Positions 12,481 to 25,488 are shown, counted from the stretch's first letter. The stretch is DNA of 64,000 nucleotides from Sarcophilus harrisii (GCF_902635505.1 NC_045427.1:57934539-57998538); one strand, 5' to 3'. A program made the numbers and translations. Notes: generated from the letters alone by a model not told the origin.

Positions 12481-13923
12481 TCCATCTTTCCTTCAACCTT
12501 TGAGAAGACAAGATGTGCTACATTGCAAAGAAAAAAATTCAATAAAACCTTCAGACATTAAATTTAAAGTCATATTTAAACTTAGACTCAGATTCCATCA
12601 GTTATTTCTCTGGGAGTAAATAACATTTTTCACCTTAAGTCCTTCAGAATTGTCTTGGATTATTGTATTTATCAGAATAGCTAAATCATTCACAGATAAT
12701 GACTGTATAATATTGTTGTTACCATGTTCTGGTTCTGTTCATTTTGCATCAGTTCATATATTACTTCCCAGGTTTTTTTTTTAATCTATTTGACTCAACA
12801 GTTTTTATATCACAATAGTATTCCATCACAATCATAGATCACAACTTGTTGTATCTCTCCAGAGTGGTTATCAGGAAACAGCTCCAGCAAAAGTGCGTTA
12901 GTGTCCCAGTTTCTTCATATTCCCGCCTACATTTGTCATTTTCCTTTTCTTTCATACAACCTAATTTGATAGGTATAAGTTGATAGAGTTGTTTTAATAT
13001 ACATTTCTTTAATCAATAGTGATTTAGAGTATTTTTTTCATATGAGTATAGATGGTTTTGATTTCTTTGTCTCAAAACTGGATCCTCATAACCTTTGATC
13101 ATTTATCAGTTAGGAAATGAGATGTATTTTTACAAATATGACTCAGTTCCCCATATAGTTGAGACATGAGGCCTTTATCAGAGAAACTTGCTATAAAATG
13201 TTTCTTGTTTCTGCTTTCTTCCAAATCTTGGCTGAATTAGTTTTGTAATGTAAACAAAAACATTATTTTCTGTCTTCTATCTCTTATTTGGTCATAAATT
13301 ATTCCCTTATCTGTAAATCTGGCAGGCACAATTGACCATTCTCCCCTAATTTGTTTATGATATCACCCTTTATGTTGAAATCATGCACTTATTTTAACCT
13401 AAGCTAGACATTTTGTGTGAGATTATGATCTCTGCCTAGGTTCTGCCATATTGCTTTTTAGTTTTCCCAGAAATTTTAGTCAAATACTGAGCACTTTCCC
13501 CAAAATCTTGGATCTTTAGTTTATCAAACACCAGATTATTATGGTAATTTACTACTGTGTCTATACACAGTATACACACAATCTATTGTGTGTAGTATAC
13601 ACAGTATACACATAGTATACACAATCTATTCCCTTGCTCCACCACTTCATTTCTTAGAATATACTAGATTATTTTCATGATTACTGCTGTGTAATACAGT
13701 TTGACATCTGGGACTGCTTGGCTCCCTTTCCCTTAATATATTTTTGTTGTTATTGTTCTTTCAGATGAATTTTATTACCCTAGCTCCATAAAATCACTTT
13801 TCTAGCTCAACAGTTTTGTTTAGATATGACATTATTTGCGTGGAGAGTATTTTGTAGTTTGCTCATATAGTTCCTGACATTCTCTTGGCAGATAGATTTC
13901 CAAATATTTTATACTATCGACAG

Positions 13924-15356
13924 TTATTTTAAAATGGAATTTCTCTTTGTATCTTGCTGTTGGATTTTGTTAATGATGTACAAAGATGCTGATGATTTAT
14001 GTGGATTTATTTTGTGTAATATTTTGTATCCTGAAACATTGCTAAAGTTGTGGATTATTTCCAATAGCTTTTTAGTTGATTCTCTGGGATTCTCTAAGTA
14101 TACCATCATCTCATTTCCAAAGAGTGATAATTTGATTTCCTCATTACCTAATTTAATTACTCTAATTTTCATCTCTTATCGCCAAAGCTCGCATTTCTAA
14201 TACAATATTTAATAGTAATGGTGATAGTGGGCAACTTTGTTTCACTCCTGATCTTACTGGGGATCGTTGCAGTTTATTCTCATTACATATGATGCTTACT
14301 GATAGTTTTAAATAGATGCTACTGTTTTAGGGAAAATTTATTCCTTTTATTCCTATACTCTCTAATGTTTTTAATAAGAATGGGTGTTGGATTTTATCAA
14401 ATGCTTTTTCTGCATCTATTGAGATAATCATATAGTTTTTGTTAATTTGGTTATTGATATAGTCAATTATGCTAATAGTTTTCCTAATATCAAAGCAGCT
14501 CTGAATTCCTGGTATAAATCCTACTTGGTCATGATGTATTATCCTGGGGATGATTTTCTGGAATCTCTTTGCTAATATTTTATTTAAGATTTTTGCATCA
14601 ATATTCATTAGGGAAACTGGTCTATTTTCCCCTGGCTTTTTATTGAATGTAATTTTTATTGCATTATGATCTGGAAAAAAAATGCATTTGCTATTTCTGC
14701 CCTTCTGCATTTGATTCTGAGGTCTTTATGTCCTAATATATGGTCAGTTTTTGTATAGGTTCCATGAACTGCTGAGAAGAAAGTGCATTCCTTTCTATCT
14801 TCATTCAATTTTCTCCAAAGATTTATCATACTTAACTTTTCTAGTATTCTATTTACTTCTTTAATTTTCTTCTTATTTATTTTGTGGTTTGATTTGTCTT
14901 GTTCTGAGAGAGCAAAGTTGAGATGTCCCACTATTATAGTTTTGCTGTCTATTTCTTCTTGCAGTTCTCTCCTTTAGGAATTGCCATGCTATGCCACTTG
15001 GTGCATATATGTTTAGTATTGATATTGCTTCATTATCTATGGTACCTTTTATCAAGATATAGTTTTCTTCCTTATCTCTTTTAATTAGATCAATTTTGGC
15101 TTTTGCTTGATCTGAGATCAGGGTGGCTACTCTTGCTTTTTTTTTTTTTTTAATTTAACCTGAAGCATAAATAAATTCTGTTCCAGCCTTTTACCTTTAC
15201 TCTGTATGTATCATTCCACTTTAAATGTGTTTCTTGTAAACAGCATATTGTAGGATTCTGGCTTGTAATCCAGTTTGCTACCCACTTCTGCTTTATGGGA
15301 GAGTTTACCCCACTCACATTTACAGTTAAAACTACTAATTCAGTATTTCCTGCCAT
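13924..15356 (-). pseudogene. L1 ORF2 remnant (endonuclease and reverse transcriptase)
   Basis: The endonuclease start (15150-15356) reads ELVVLTVNVSGVNSPIKQK then CCLQETHLKWNDT, typical of the APE-type nuclease. RT blocks at 14327-14710 read [28 protein letters not shown] and [14 protein letters not shown]. At 13924-14172 the box that should be FADD reads FGNE within SLFGNEMMVYLENPRES, removing both catalytic aspartates. Several frame interruptions separate these pieces. Confidence 0.85.
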
Positions 15357-15957
15357 CTTATTATCCCCAAATTATATTTTCCCCTTTCCCTCCTCCCCAG
15401 TATATAACTTATGAGCACCACTTGTTTCAAGCAGTCCTCCCCCTTTAGAATCCCTTCCCCTTTTTTATATCTTTCCCCTACTATTTCTGTTTTCCCTTCT
15501 ATTTAGCTTATCCCTTCTCTTTTCACTTTTTTCTTCCCACTTTTCAATTAGGTGAGAGAAGTTTCTCTGTAAACCAAATATTTTCTTTTTCAGCCAAATC
15601 TGATGAGATTGAGATTCATACAATGTTCATGCCCCTCCCTTCTTTCCCTCAAATATAAAAAGTTCGCCTCTTTGTGAGATGTAATTTTCCTCATTTTACC
15701 TCCCCATTCCCTTTCTCTAGTACAATCCCTTTTCCACTTCTAATTCCTTTTTATATTATAACAGTAAAATGAAATTATACATGTACTCTCTATGTATACC
15801 CAAAACAGAAATACAGTTCTCAAGTTTTTATGCTTCTCTTGAGTTCTGTATTTGGAGTTCAAACTTTTTATTTAGCTCTGGGCTTTTCATCAGAAATAAA
15901 TGGAATTCACCTGTTTTATTGAATATCCATCTTCTTCCCTGGGAAAAAATGCTCAGC

Positions 15958-16850
15958 TTATCTGGGTAGTTTATTCTTGGCTGCATTCCAATTTTTTTTT
16001 TTTTTTACTTTTGGAATATCAGATTCCAGGCCCTTCAATCCTTTAAGATGGAAGCTGATAAAACCTGGGTAACCCTTATTATGGCTCCTTGGTATTTGTA
16101 TTGTTTTTTCTGGCTCCTTGAATATTTTTTCTTTGGTCCAATAGTTCTGAAATGTTACCACAATATTCCTTGGAGTTTTAATTTTGAGGTTTCTTTCAGG
16201 AGGTATTTGGTGAATCCTTTCAATGGCTATTTTACCTTCTGATTCTTTGACTTCAGGGAAGTTCTCTTTAATGATTTCCTGAAAAATGATGTCTAGGCTC
16301 TTTTTTTTCATCATGGTTTACAGGAAGTCAAATAATCCTTAGATTATCTCTCCTAGATCTATTTTCCAGGTCAGTTGTTTGCCCAAGTAGATATTTTTTT
16401 TTTCTATTTTTTCATTTTTTGGTTTTGCTTGACTGATTCCTGATGTCTCATCAAGTCATTCATTTCCATTTGTTCAGTTCTGATTTTTAGCTAATTATTT
16501 TCTTCATTTTATTTTTTTACTTTTTTTTTTGTATCTGTCCAATTGAGTTTCTAAATGAGTTGTTTTGTTCTATTGAATTTTTTTCCATTTCACAAATTCT
16601 GTTTTTTAAGTAGTTATTTTCTTTTTTCATTTCACAAATTCTGTTATTTTCTTTTTCCATTTCACAAATTCTGTTTTTCTGGGAGTTATTTACCTTTTCC
16701 AATTCACAAATTCTGTTTTTCAGGGAATTGTTTTCTTTTTCCTTTTTGTCAAATCTATCTTTTAATGAGTTACATACCTTTTCCAAACCCTCTTGCAAAG
16801 TTTTCCTTTCCTTTCCCCATTTTTCTTCTAGCTCTCTTTTAAGATCATTT
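15958..16850 (-). pseudogene. L1 ORF1 remnant (RNA-binding coat protein)
   Basis: Two minus-strand open stretches represent ORF1p. The N-terminal one (16517-16798) is a coiled coil made of near-identical 11- to 14-residue units of the type KNRICEMEKENN. The C-terminal one (15958-16314) has the RRM/CTD signature IERIHQIPPERN and PRNIVVTFQNYW. ORF1p normally forms trimers on L1 RNA through the coiled coil. A poly-T stretch and frame breaks separate the two parts here. Confidence 0.8.
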
Positions 16851-17014
16851 TAAACTTCTTATAGGAGAGCCTTCTGTGATGGGGACCAAATTATTCCACC
16901 TTTTGGGGCTTCATCTGGAAATAATCTACTTTTAGTCTCCTCAGGGTTTGAAATCTTTTCTTCTCTTTCACCATACAAACTATCTATGGTTAGAGTTCTC
17001 TTTGGCTTTTTAAT

Positions 17015-17046
<32 letters not shown>

Positions 17047-17939
17047 TTAGGATCTGCTTTTAGGGCAAGAAAGGTTTTCCTAGCTTCCTCTACAGGCAAC
17101 AGTGAAGCGATAGTGGAGTGGCACCCACTGTGCTGGGATCATGCTGACTCACTCCCTATGCTGGGTGGGCATGGCCAGGTCTCATGAGACTCTGGGTGTT
17201 TTGGGGTTCACTGATTTACTTTTGTGTTTGTGTTGAATATTTTATAACTTCTCTACTGATCTACTGGCTTGCAACCAGGGCAGAGTAGCCAACACTGGTA
17301 CAGATTCTTCCCTTGTAGATTCTCTGCTGCACAAAATCTGCATCACCCAGTGGAGACAGCACCCTGCTCCAGGTCTGCACAACATGCTGGTGTTCTGTGC
17401 CTGGCCACTTTTCTCTGTGTCTGACCAAAACAGACCTTTCTGGCAATCTTTGAAATTGTCTTCTGCTGGTAATTTGCTGCACTCTCAACATTGGTGAATT
17501 CTGCCAGTCTAGAACTAATTCAGAGGCTGAATTTGCTAATTAGTCGAGGGTCATCAGAGAAAGTCATAAAGAAACATGTGTCTTCTCTGCCAGCTACTAC
17601 TCTATTCTCTTGTAAGGAAGAAGCTCATCTGGCTATTATCAGGGATAATTCCCAGATTATCGTGTTTGTATAGAGTGATAGTGAAGGTGAAACTATTTAT
17701 CAGTCTCTATTGTCCATCCCCCAAACCCTGAGCATTTTTAAACAGCCTTTGCAATATCAATTAGCGTATCTTTTAGACAGGTCTGAGAGTTGATCTGACA
17801 GGTGTTACATCTGATTCCTCCTTGATCTCCCTCTGAGCTCCCTGGCAGTTCCACTCATCTCCTGAGTAACTCCCTAGTATATTTCCTCTATCCAAGATCT
17901 GCTCATGATGAAGATTTTTCCTAAGTCCTTTTCAGAACT

Positions 17940-18035
17940 AAGTCCACTATGAGGTGTTCTTTCTCTGTGTCTCTTTCTCTTTCTTTGTCTCTCTCTCTCT
18001 CTCACTCACTCACTCTCTCACTCTTTCTCTCATAC
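17940..18035 (+). repeat. (TC)n-rich simple repeat
   Basis: CTCTCTCTCT with TTTCTC and ACTC interruptions; it accounts for the serine/leucine-rich open frame here. Confidence 0.85.
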
Positions 18036-18599
18036 TTTCCGCCTCATAGTGTTTTCTGTCTAATGGCATTTTTCTCTTTCCTCCAGCTAACTCTGTTTAG
18101 TTTGGTAAACTCTGCTATGGATCTAACCTGCCAGTCTATGGTATATCCAGGCCTTGAGGCATATTCATTTAATTGTTTTTTCCAAAGTCCTTTCCTTAGT
18201 TCTTTCCTCCATAACCTACTGTTCTTCCAACTCTCATATTTGCCACTTTGGGTGCCTATTTTACCTCTTCATTTTATATGTAATCACTGGTCCTAAATAA
18301 ACCTACCTTTGGTAAAAGGAATGGCCATTGTGAATTTGTCATGTTTATTTTGAACTAGAAATTGCTCCCCTGACCTCATTACAGGGAAGCTAGGGGAAAG
18401 GGGAAGGAGGATGAAAGCTTTACTATTTATTTATCACCAAAGGCTTCCCAAATTTTATTTTGTAAAAGGGGAAGGATGGCGTAATGGGCTGTGGATGGTG
18501 AACAAGCATGATGTTGAAGCCAAGGTTATGACCATTTCTCTGTGTGGCTAAAGTGGAGAGAAGGGGAACATCATGAAATCTGAAGAGTTTGATTAACTG

Positions 18600-18945
18600 G
18601 GACACCTGGTGCTGTTTGTCTTATGTGCTCTTCCTCTTATATCAACCTCTTGGCTTTGCCAAGTTCTTTCAGGTCCCAGCTAAAAATCCCACCTTCAGTA
18701 GGAAGCTTTTGCCAATTTTCCTTAATTCTAGACTTTTTCTTTTCATTTTTTTTTTTTTAAAATCTGGCTTACATTTAGCTTCTTTGTATACAATTATTTG
18801 CATTGGTTTTTCCTATTGGACTATGGGGTCTTTGAGAGCAGCAATTGTCTCTTGCCTTTCTTTGTATTTTCAATGCTTAGCATGGCACCTGGTACGTAGT
18901 TGGATCTTAATAAATGTTTATTGACTGAATGACTGAGTTAACATC
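18600..18945 (+). mobile_element. L2 LINE 3' end
   Basis: Recognisable L2 3' blocks: 'GGTCTTTGAGAGCAGCAATT', 'GCTTAGCATGGCACCTGGTA' and the terminal 'TAATAAATGTTTATTGACTGAATGA'-type tail. A T-rich expansion sits at about 18748-18762. Confidence 0.75.
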
Positions 18946-20095
18946 AACATGATCATTGACAATGGGGACTTAGTCCAAGTTCCTTGTTACTACCCAAGGA
19001 ACAAGAAAGGAGAAGCCTGGCCAGACGAACAGGAAGTGCCCAAAGTTTGAGCTTTATGCACCTGGAGAAGGCCCAACCATCTATGAATTCACTTTACCTC
19101 CATCCCCCATTCACAATGCATGTCATTTCTTCAAAATGATACAACTGAAGGATCTGCCTTTATTGAATTTCGTATTGGTCACAGATATAATTCTGAAAAA
19201 GATATTAATATAAATCTTGAAAAATCCCAACTTTTTAAACCTGTAAATGAATTTTACCTCTTCAGTATTTTGATACAAATAACACCAATTATAAAAGGAA
19301 GATTTATTTCATTTATCTTTATTATAGAAAGGAAAAATGAGGTTTTCAAAAGAAAAGCCTAAAAAGCTCAATTGGTTAAAGGTGATCTTTAATTCCTAAA
19401 AAGCCTGGGCAAATATTGAACAACATGGGGGTCTCTAAGCATGTGGAATGACCAAAAAGCATTGAAACAGAAGATATTTTAACAGATGGTCAGGGCAAAA
19501 AGATGCCAGTTTGAAATAATGAGAAATATCAGCCTTTGGATTTGGGGATGTGAAAACGTAATCACCTTGTATCATCTTGACTTGCTCAGGCTTCATTATG
19601 ATCCAGAAGAGGCTGCTTGATCTGGGAATCAGAGAAAACAGTTTTCCTTGCTGGGCCTATCATAAGTTTCTTGCAGTATTCATGCTTTGGAAGTTTCTTG
19701 CAATATTGCCATGCTAAACCAAGAACTGACATACTGCATGCTGAATCAGAACTTTCCCTGCTATGGCAAGCAATCAATTCAGACTGATTCATAGCACCTC
19801 TCAGTTTTGAAAAACAAACTAGCCTAACTTGATAAAGATCACTATGTGATGAACCCTGTTGCCTGTGATATTTGTTTTTATAATACTTATTGCCTATGGC
19901 CATCTTAAGTTCAGTCCTAACTATACTCCCATGTATACATGTTTGCTTACTTAGGAGAAATAAAGCCACAAATAGTACCTAACTGTGTACAGGGATTAAA
20001 AAGTAATTTCACTTCATAATCTTATACTTCAGAGAATTCCTGCATTAGTAGCACAGAAGGCAGATATACTGATTTTTTGTCTCCTTTAATCCATT
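18946..20095. other. Unassigned AT-rich DNA
   Basis: Open frames of 80 and 127 codons (19120-19362 plus, 19586-19969 minus) have no recognisable domain and no splice or promoter context; I see no gene. Confidence 0.5.
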
Positions 20096-20099
20096 ATCA

Positions 20100-20228
20100 A
20101 CCCTTCCTTCCCTCCTTCTTTCTTTTTCTTCCTTTCTTCTTTCCTTCTTGTCTTCCTTTCTCCTTCCCTCTGCTTCCTACCATCTCGCTGTCCTTCCTTT
20201 CTTATTTCTTTCATTCCATTCTTCCAGG
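20100..20228 (+). repeat. (CCTT)n polypyrimidine tract
   Basis: CTTCCTTTCTTCTTTCC-type imperfect tetranucleotide repeat of about 130 bases. Confidence 0.9.
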
Positions 20229-20589
20229 GCATTTTAAACCCTAATATACATTGTTCTAAAACCAGTATCTTGGTAATGTTAGATTCTTTAGAATTTGCAT
20301 CTCTTAGAATGGAGGAAGAGCTGCTGCATGTTAGTCAGTACATTGAAAACAAATCTGCATTTGTTAAGAGGATAGTATGGAAAAGAAATGACAAAGTGTT
20401 AATATGTTATTGGCTTTGGGGAAGGGGGGCTGTTTTGGATTCAAGTAAAACCTGGTTAAACTTCTTCTACCCCATCCCCAATTATATTTACAATGATAAA
20501 TATTTTCAAAAATATCTGCATGATTTCATTATCTAACAGTTTAATGTTTTTTTGTTGTTGTTGTTGTTTTTTAATGTGTGAAATTCCCC

Positions 20590-21215
20590 CAATGTAAGGG
20601 CAGGAATTGAAAAAAAAGGGACAGTAAGCCAAGTATTGTACCTGCTATAGAAATGACTGCATAGGTCATGAGGTGGAATGGTTAAAACTTAAGGACAGTT
20701 ACCTGAAGTAAAATTGCCTTAAATAGATATTTTAATTTGAGGCCCAGATTTTGGTTGCTGCTCTTAATCTTTTAACCTTTTTACTTCCTGGGGCTAGAGT
20801 TTCTTTATCTAAAGGCTTACTTTGCCCAAGTGCTTGAGGCCACTCCCACTTTGCCTTTTGTTCTTTGAGAGAAAGCTGGGAATCTCATCATACACTGATT
20901 AGGCTAAGGTTTAGGCCTAGAGCCTTTTACAAAGTATGTTGATGGAAGGCAGGGCAAGCTATCTCTGGAACCCCAATCCTAGGGCCCTGACTTACTTATC
21001 AAAGATCTATATTGTCCTTAGATGCGTTTTTCATGTTTTGCATGATCATGATGGGGCAGGGGGAACTATATTGAAAGAGAACTTTTGACACCCAAACAAT
21101 TCCCCATTAAATATGCAGAGAAAATGAAATGAAGGGGAACTCACTCCAGGTGAAGGGAAGGAGGCTTATAGGATCAACTGCCCATGTTGCATTGCTGATC
21201 CTTTGCCCCTGACTA
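20590..21215 (+). repeat. Family A-related segment leading into a pol fossil
   Basis: Shares 'ACAGTTACCTGAAGTAAAA' and 'ACTTATCAAAGATCTATA' blocks, in the same order and spacing, with 56650-57100. It is followed directly by retroviral pol-like sequence at 21216, which is why I place family A with LTR elements. Confidence 0.65.
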
Positions 21216-21745
21216 GTGGCTTTCCTTTCTAAAGTATTAGATTCAGCAGCCAAAGGATGGCTGACCTGTGTACAAGCAGTAGCTGCTACAACTCTATTGG
21301 TAGAAGAGAGTAAAAAGCTCACCTTTGGAGGCAGTGTTATAGTAAGTGTCCCACATCAAGTAAGAACAATATTAGATCAAATGGCTGGGAGATGGCTCAC
21401 AGATTCCAGAATGTTGATAATCTTAATCCTGCCTCCTGTAGCCTGGAACAGAACCAACCCTGCAGAGGAATATTGTTGTTTAGAGTTAATTGATTTTCAA
21501 ACAAAAGTAAAAGGATTCACAAGAATCCCCATTGCCTGGGAGAGTAAATTGGTTTATAGATGGATCTTCAAGAGTGGTAGATGGGAAATTCTTCTGAGGC
21601 AAGGGGAAATAGATTAGCAGATGAGGAGGCCAAGGGAGCTGGAGACCAGGAGATTTCTCATATAATGGCCTTGATACCTGTACTTCCCTCTAGTCTACCC
21701 TCTCCCAGTTTTACCCAGAAGGAAAAAGAGAAGTCTCAGAGTAGT
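21216..21745 (+). mobile_element. Endogenous retrovirus fossil, gammaretrovirus-like (ERV1) pol fragment
   Basis: The plus strand encodes a stretch resembling the end of gammaretroviral reverse transcriptase (VQAVAATTLLVEES, KLTFGG, AGRWLTDSRM), followed by RNase H-like sequence with an FIDGSS-type motif. It is a broken remnant of roughly 0.5 kb cut off on its right by an L1 fragment. Confidence 0.75.
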
Positions 21746-21754
21746 TGAGAACTC

Positions 21755-23885
21755 GAAAGAACAATGGCTCTTCCAATAGAGTTCACCCTCTGCTACCCCT
21801 TTTTATATGACTAGAAATGGTTTTAATTTCTTCATCTGGAAATTGCCTGTTTATCTCCTTCTACCATTCATCAATTGGAGAATGGCTTCAATTCTTATAA
21901 ATTTGAGACCATTTCCTATATATTTTAGAAATGAGGCCTTTATCAAAACCCTTGAATGTAAAATGTTTTCTCAGTTTATTGCTTCCCTTCTAAGTTCATC
22001 TGGATTGTGTTTTTTGTACAAAGACTTTTTAATTTAATATAATCAAAATTATCCATTTTGCTTTCAATAATGTATTCAAGTTCTTCTTTGGTGACAAATT
22101 CCTTTTTCTCCACAGATCAGAGAGGTAAACTATCCTTTGTTCTTCTAATTTGCTTATTACTCTTTATGTCTAAATCATTAACATTTCAATCTTATCTTGG
22201 GATAGGTGTTAGGTGTAGGTCAATGCCTAGTTTCTGCCATATAGTTTCCAATTTTCCTTGTAGTTTTTATCAAATAGTGAGTTCTTATCCCAAAATCTGG
22301 AGTCTTTAGTTTTGTCAAACACTAGATTACTGTAATCATTGAATATTTTGTCCTGTGAACCTAGCCTGTTCCACTGATTGACTACTCTGTTTCTTAGCCA
22401 ATACCAAATGAGGACTGCTGCATTATAATATAGTTTTAGGTCTGGTATAGCTAGGCCACTTTCATTTGCATTTTGTTTCATTAATTCCTTTAAAATTCTT
22501 GACCTTTCACTTTACCAGATGAATTTTGTTAATTTTTTACCTAGCTCTGTGAAGCACTTTCTTGGGAGTTTGATTGGTGTGGCATTGAATAAGTAGATTC
22601 ATTTAGATAATATAGTTATTTTTATTATATTCACTAGACTCAACCATAAGCACTTAATATTTTCCAAGAGATCAGATCTGACTTTATTTGTGTGGAAAGT
22701 ATTTTGTAATTATGTTCATGTAGTTCTTGACATTACCTTAGTAGGTAGACTCCCAAAGATTTATATTATCTACAGTTATTTTAAATGGAATTTCTCTTTG
22801 TATCTTTTGCTGCTGGACTTGGTGAGTAAATATAAAAATGCTGATGATTTCTGTGGATTTGTTTTGTATTCTGCAACTTTGGTAAAGGTATAAGTTTCTA
22901 GTAATTTTTTTAGTGGATTCTTTAAATATACCATCAAATCATCTGCAAGGCGTGATAATTTGGTTTCCCCTTTATTCTAATTCCTTTAATCTCTTTTTCT
23001 TCTCTTATTGACAAAGGTAACATTTCTAATACAATATTGAATAGGAATGATAATAGTGAACAATCTTGTTTCACCTCTGATCTTATTGGGAAAGGTTCTA
23101 GTTTATCCCCATTACATCTGATGCTTGCTGATGGCTTTTAATAGATGCTATTGGTCATTTTAAGGAAAAATTTGTTTATTTCTATTCTTTCTAATGTTTT
23201 TAATAGGAATGAGCGTAAGATTTTGTCAAATGCTTTTTCTGTATCTATTGAGATAATCATGATTTTTGTTAATTTGGTTATTGATATAATCAATTATGCC
23301 AATAGTTTTACTAATATTGAACTAGCCCTGCATTCCTGATATAAATCTTACTTGGTCATGGTGTATTATCCTGAAGATAACTTGCTGTAATCTCTTTGCT
23401 TATATTTTATTTAAGAATTAGCATCAAAATTGTACAAATATGTTTACATATATTGGATTTAACATATATTTTAACATGTATAACATATATTAGATTATAT
23501 ATGGGAGTGGGGAAAGGAGGGGAAAATTTGGGATTTAAGGCTATGCAAGGATCAGTGTTGAAAAATTTGTTCGTTCTTTTCCAGCTTTTTTGATTGCATG
23601 ATCAATTAATTGATCTTCTCTTTTTCTATTTTATGCCTATAAGCATCTAGAGATATAAAACTTCTCCTAAGAACTGCTTTGGCTTTATCACATAGATTTT
23701 GATATGTTGCTTCATAATTCTCATTATTTTGAATGAAATTATCAATTGTGTCTATGATTACTTGATTCACCCACTCATTCTTTAGAAGAATATTATTTAG
23801 TTTCCAATTAATTTTTGGTCTTTTTTTCCTCTGGCTTTTTATTACATGTAATTCTGATGTAAACTGTGTCCTTTTTCTTTCCATA
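21755..23885 (-). mobile_element. L1 LINE fragment (ORF2)
   Basis: The minus strand shows ORF2 pieces: the region after the endonuclease at 23606-23884 (TYQNLCDKAKAVLRRSF), RT-equivalent sequence at about 22700-23400, and the C-terminal domain at 22227-22481 (GLAIPDLKLYYNAAVLIWYW). A short AT-rich stretch at about 23410-23590 breaks the homology. It is multiply interrupted and old. Confidence 0.8.
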
Positions 23886-23889
23886 TAGC

Positions 23890-24560
23890 CCCATGAGTAT
23901 GCAAAACATGAAAAGCATACTTGGAGTTGGTATACATGGTTAGGACAATGAGTTCAGTGGCAGTGGCTTAGCTTCCAGGATGCCACTTAGGCTCACTAAG
24001 AATAACCTGCCTTTCTTTCCCCATTTTCAAGAAAGCTCGACCCATCTGTAAACCACTCCCCATCTCTATTGTCAAGTGGAATTTCCCTTAAGTCAGGTCA
24101 GCTGGAGTACACAGAATCTAGAGCTTCCTCACAATTATGAATAATGGCTCTTGACTGAGTGTTGTCTGGGAGTAGAGTGGCAGGGTTAAGAACATGGCAT
24201 ACCCAGAGAGTCAGGTTGGGGGTGTCTAGCAGGAGTGCCCGATATCTAGTAAGCCTTCCACTGCACAAGCCACTGATGTCCTTTGGCTTCTAAAATGCTC
24301 TGAATCCGGTGGGGGTTAAAACATCTAATGACTGTCCCAAAGTTAGTTTTGAGGCCTCTTCAATCAAAGGGGCCGTAGCAGCCACCTCTCTAAGGCAGAA
24401 AGGCCTTAGTTCTAACTGAGCTTGGGGGTGGGGGGGATGATGTAAATTGTATCCCCTTTGACTTTTGGGGAGCCTTGAGGCTTTGTCCGTTTTTTCAAGG
24501 GAAGTTCCTGAGTCTCAAACTCTCCTCTGAAAGAGGCCCATCCTCAGGGAGTTGGGTGGT
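23890..24560 (-). mobile_element. Endogenous retrovirus fossil, gammaretrovirus-like pol fragment (minus)
   Basis: On the minus strand, about 24310-24400 reads REVAATAPLIEEASKLTLGQ, the conserved segment at the end of gammaretroviral RT, and RNase H-like sequence follows toward 23900. It is a broken remnant in the opposite orientation to the fragment at 21216-21745, so the two are separate copies. Confidence 0.7.
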
Positions 24561-24784
24561 CTCATTCAGTTGGAGATCAGGCCAGGAATATGTTCCCACT
24601 CTCTATTGAATTAAAAAATTAAAACTGCAGGGCTGCTTTCCACTTGACAAGAAGCTGCAGCAGGCTCAGTGGCCACCCTCAAGCAAACTATTTTGGCAGA
24701 GAGCTCAACTGTTTTCCCATCTATAAAATGAGGATATCAGCACTTCCTTCCCAGGGTGGTCATGAAAAATTAAAAGAGATAGTA

Positions 24785-24885
24785 ACGGTAAAATGCCTGA
24801 CACATAGTATAAATATAAAATATTTATAAATATAAATAAAATAAATATAAAATATAAAAATAAAATAAAAAATATAAATGTAAGG
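24785..24885. repeat. AT-rich (AAATAT)n simple repeat
   Basis: Imperfect AAATATAAAATA repetition of about 100 bases. Confidence 0.85.
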
Positions 24886-25034
24886 TATATTGTTTCATCT
24901 TTCCAGGAGGATGCTGTCCCTGGCAAAGGCAGTTTCATTTGTCTTTGTATTGGGAATGTATGCAGTAGATGCCCAATAATTCCTGATTGAACCGTAGGTG
25001 ACCTTTCAGTGGCTTGCAAGAGTCCTTGTTAAGA

Positions 25035-25488
25035 AGAACCAAGAGATCATTATATACGTCAATGATAATGTATGAAGATGTAATTTGATGGAAGCGGATT
25101 TCTTTGACAAAGAGACCTAATTCAGTTTCAATTGATCAATGATGGACAGAAGCAGCTACACCCAAAGAAAAAACACTGGGAAATGAATGTAAACTGTTTG
25201 CATTTTTGTTTTTCTTCCTGCGTTATTTCTACCTTCTGAATCCAATTCAACAAGAAAACAAGTGCAACAAGAAAACTGTTTGGATCTGCACACATACATT
25301 GTATCTAGGATATACTAGGACATATTCAACATATATAGGACTGCTTGCCATCTAGGGGAGGGGGTGGAGGGTGGGAGGGAAAAATCGGAACAGAAGTGAG
25401 TGCAAGGGATAATGTTGTAAAAAAAATTACCCTGGCATGGATTCTGTCAATAAAAAGTTACTATAATAATAATTAAAAAAAAAAAAGG
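25035..25488 (+). mobile_element. 5'-truncated L1 3' end with target-site duplication
   Basis: Starts in the L1 block 'AAGAGATCATTATATACGTC', passes the 'GCAGCTACACCCAAAG' block and a G-rich 'GGGGAGGGGGTGGAGGGTGG' block, and ends with an A-tail. The 13-base duplication GTCCTTGTTAAGA is exact at 25022-25034 and 25489-25501. Confidence 0.9.

Larger units (their letters stand above)
12550..17560 (-). mobile_element. Near full-length, inactive L1 LINE
   Basis: Read on the minus strand, the 5' UTR lies at about 17050-17560, ORF1 at about 15960-16850, ORF2 from 15356 downward, and the 3' end near 12550. The order and about 5 kb length match a complete or nearly complete L1 with some internal deletion. 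The 3' UTR part (about 12550-12950) carries the 'GGTTCTGTTCATTTTGCATC' block of marsupial L1s. ORFs are interrupted at many points and the RT catalytic motif is lost (see ORF2), so it cannot move by itself. Confidence 0.85.

Noticed and set aside
18001-18060. CT-repeat with Ser/Leu-rich frame resembling a secreted or membrane protein
   Set aside because: Simple repeat translation followed by non-conserved hydrophobic sequence.
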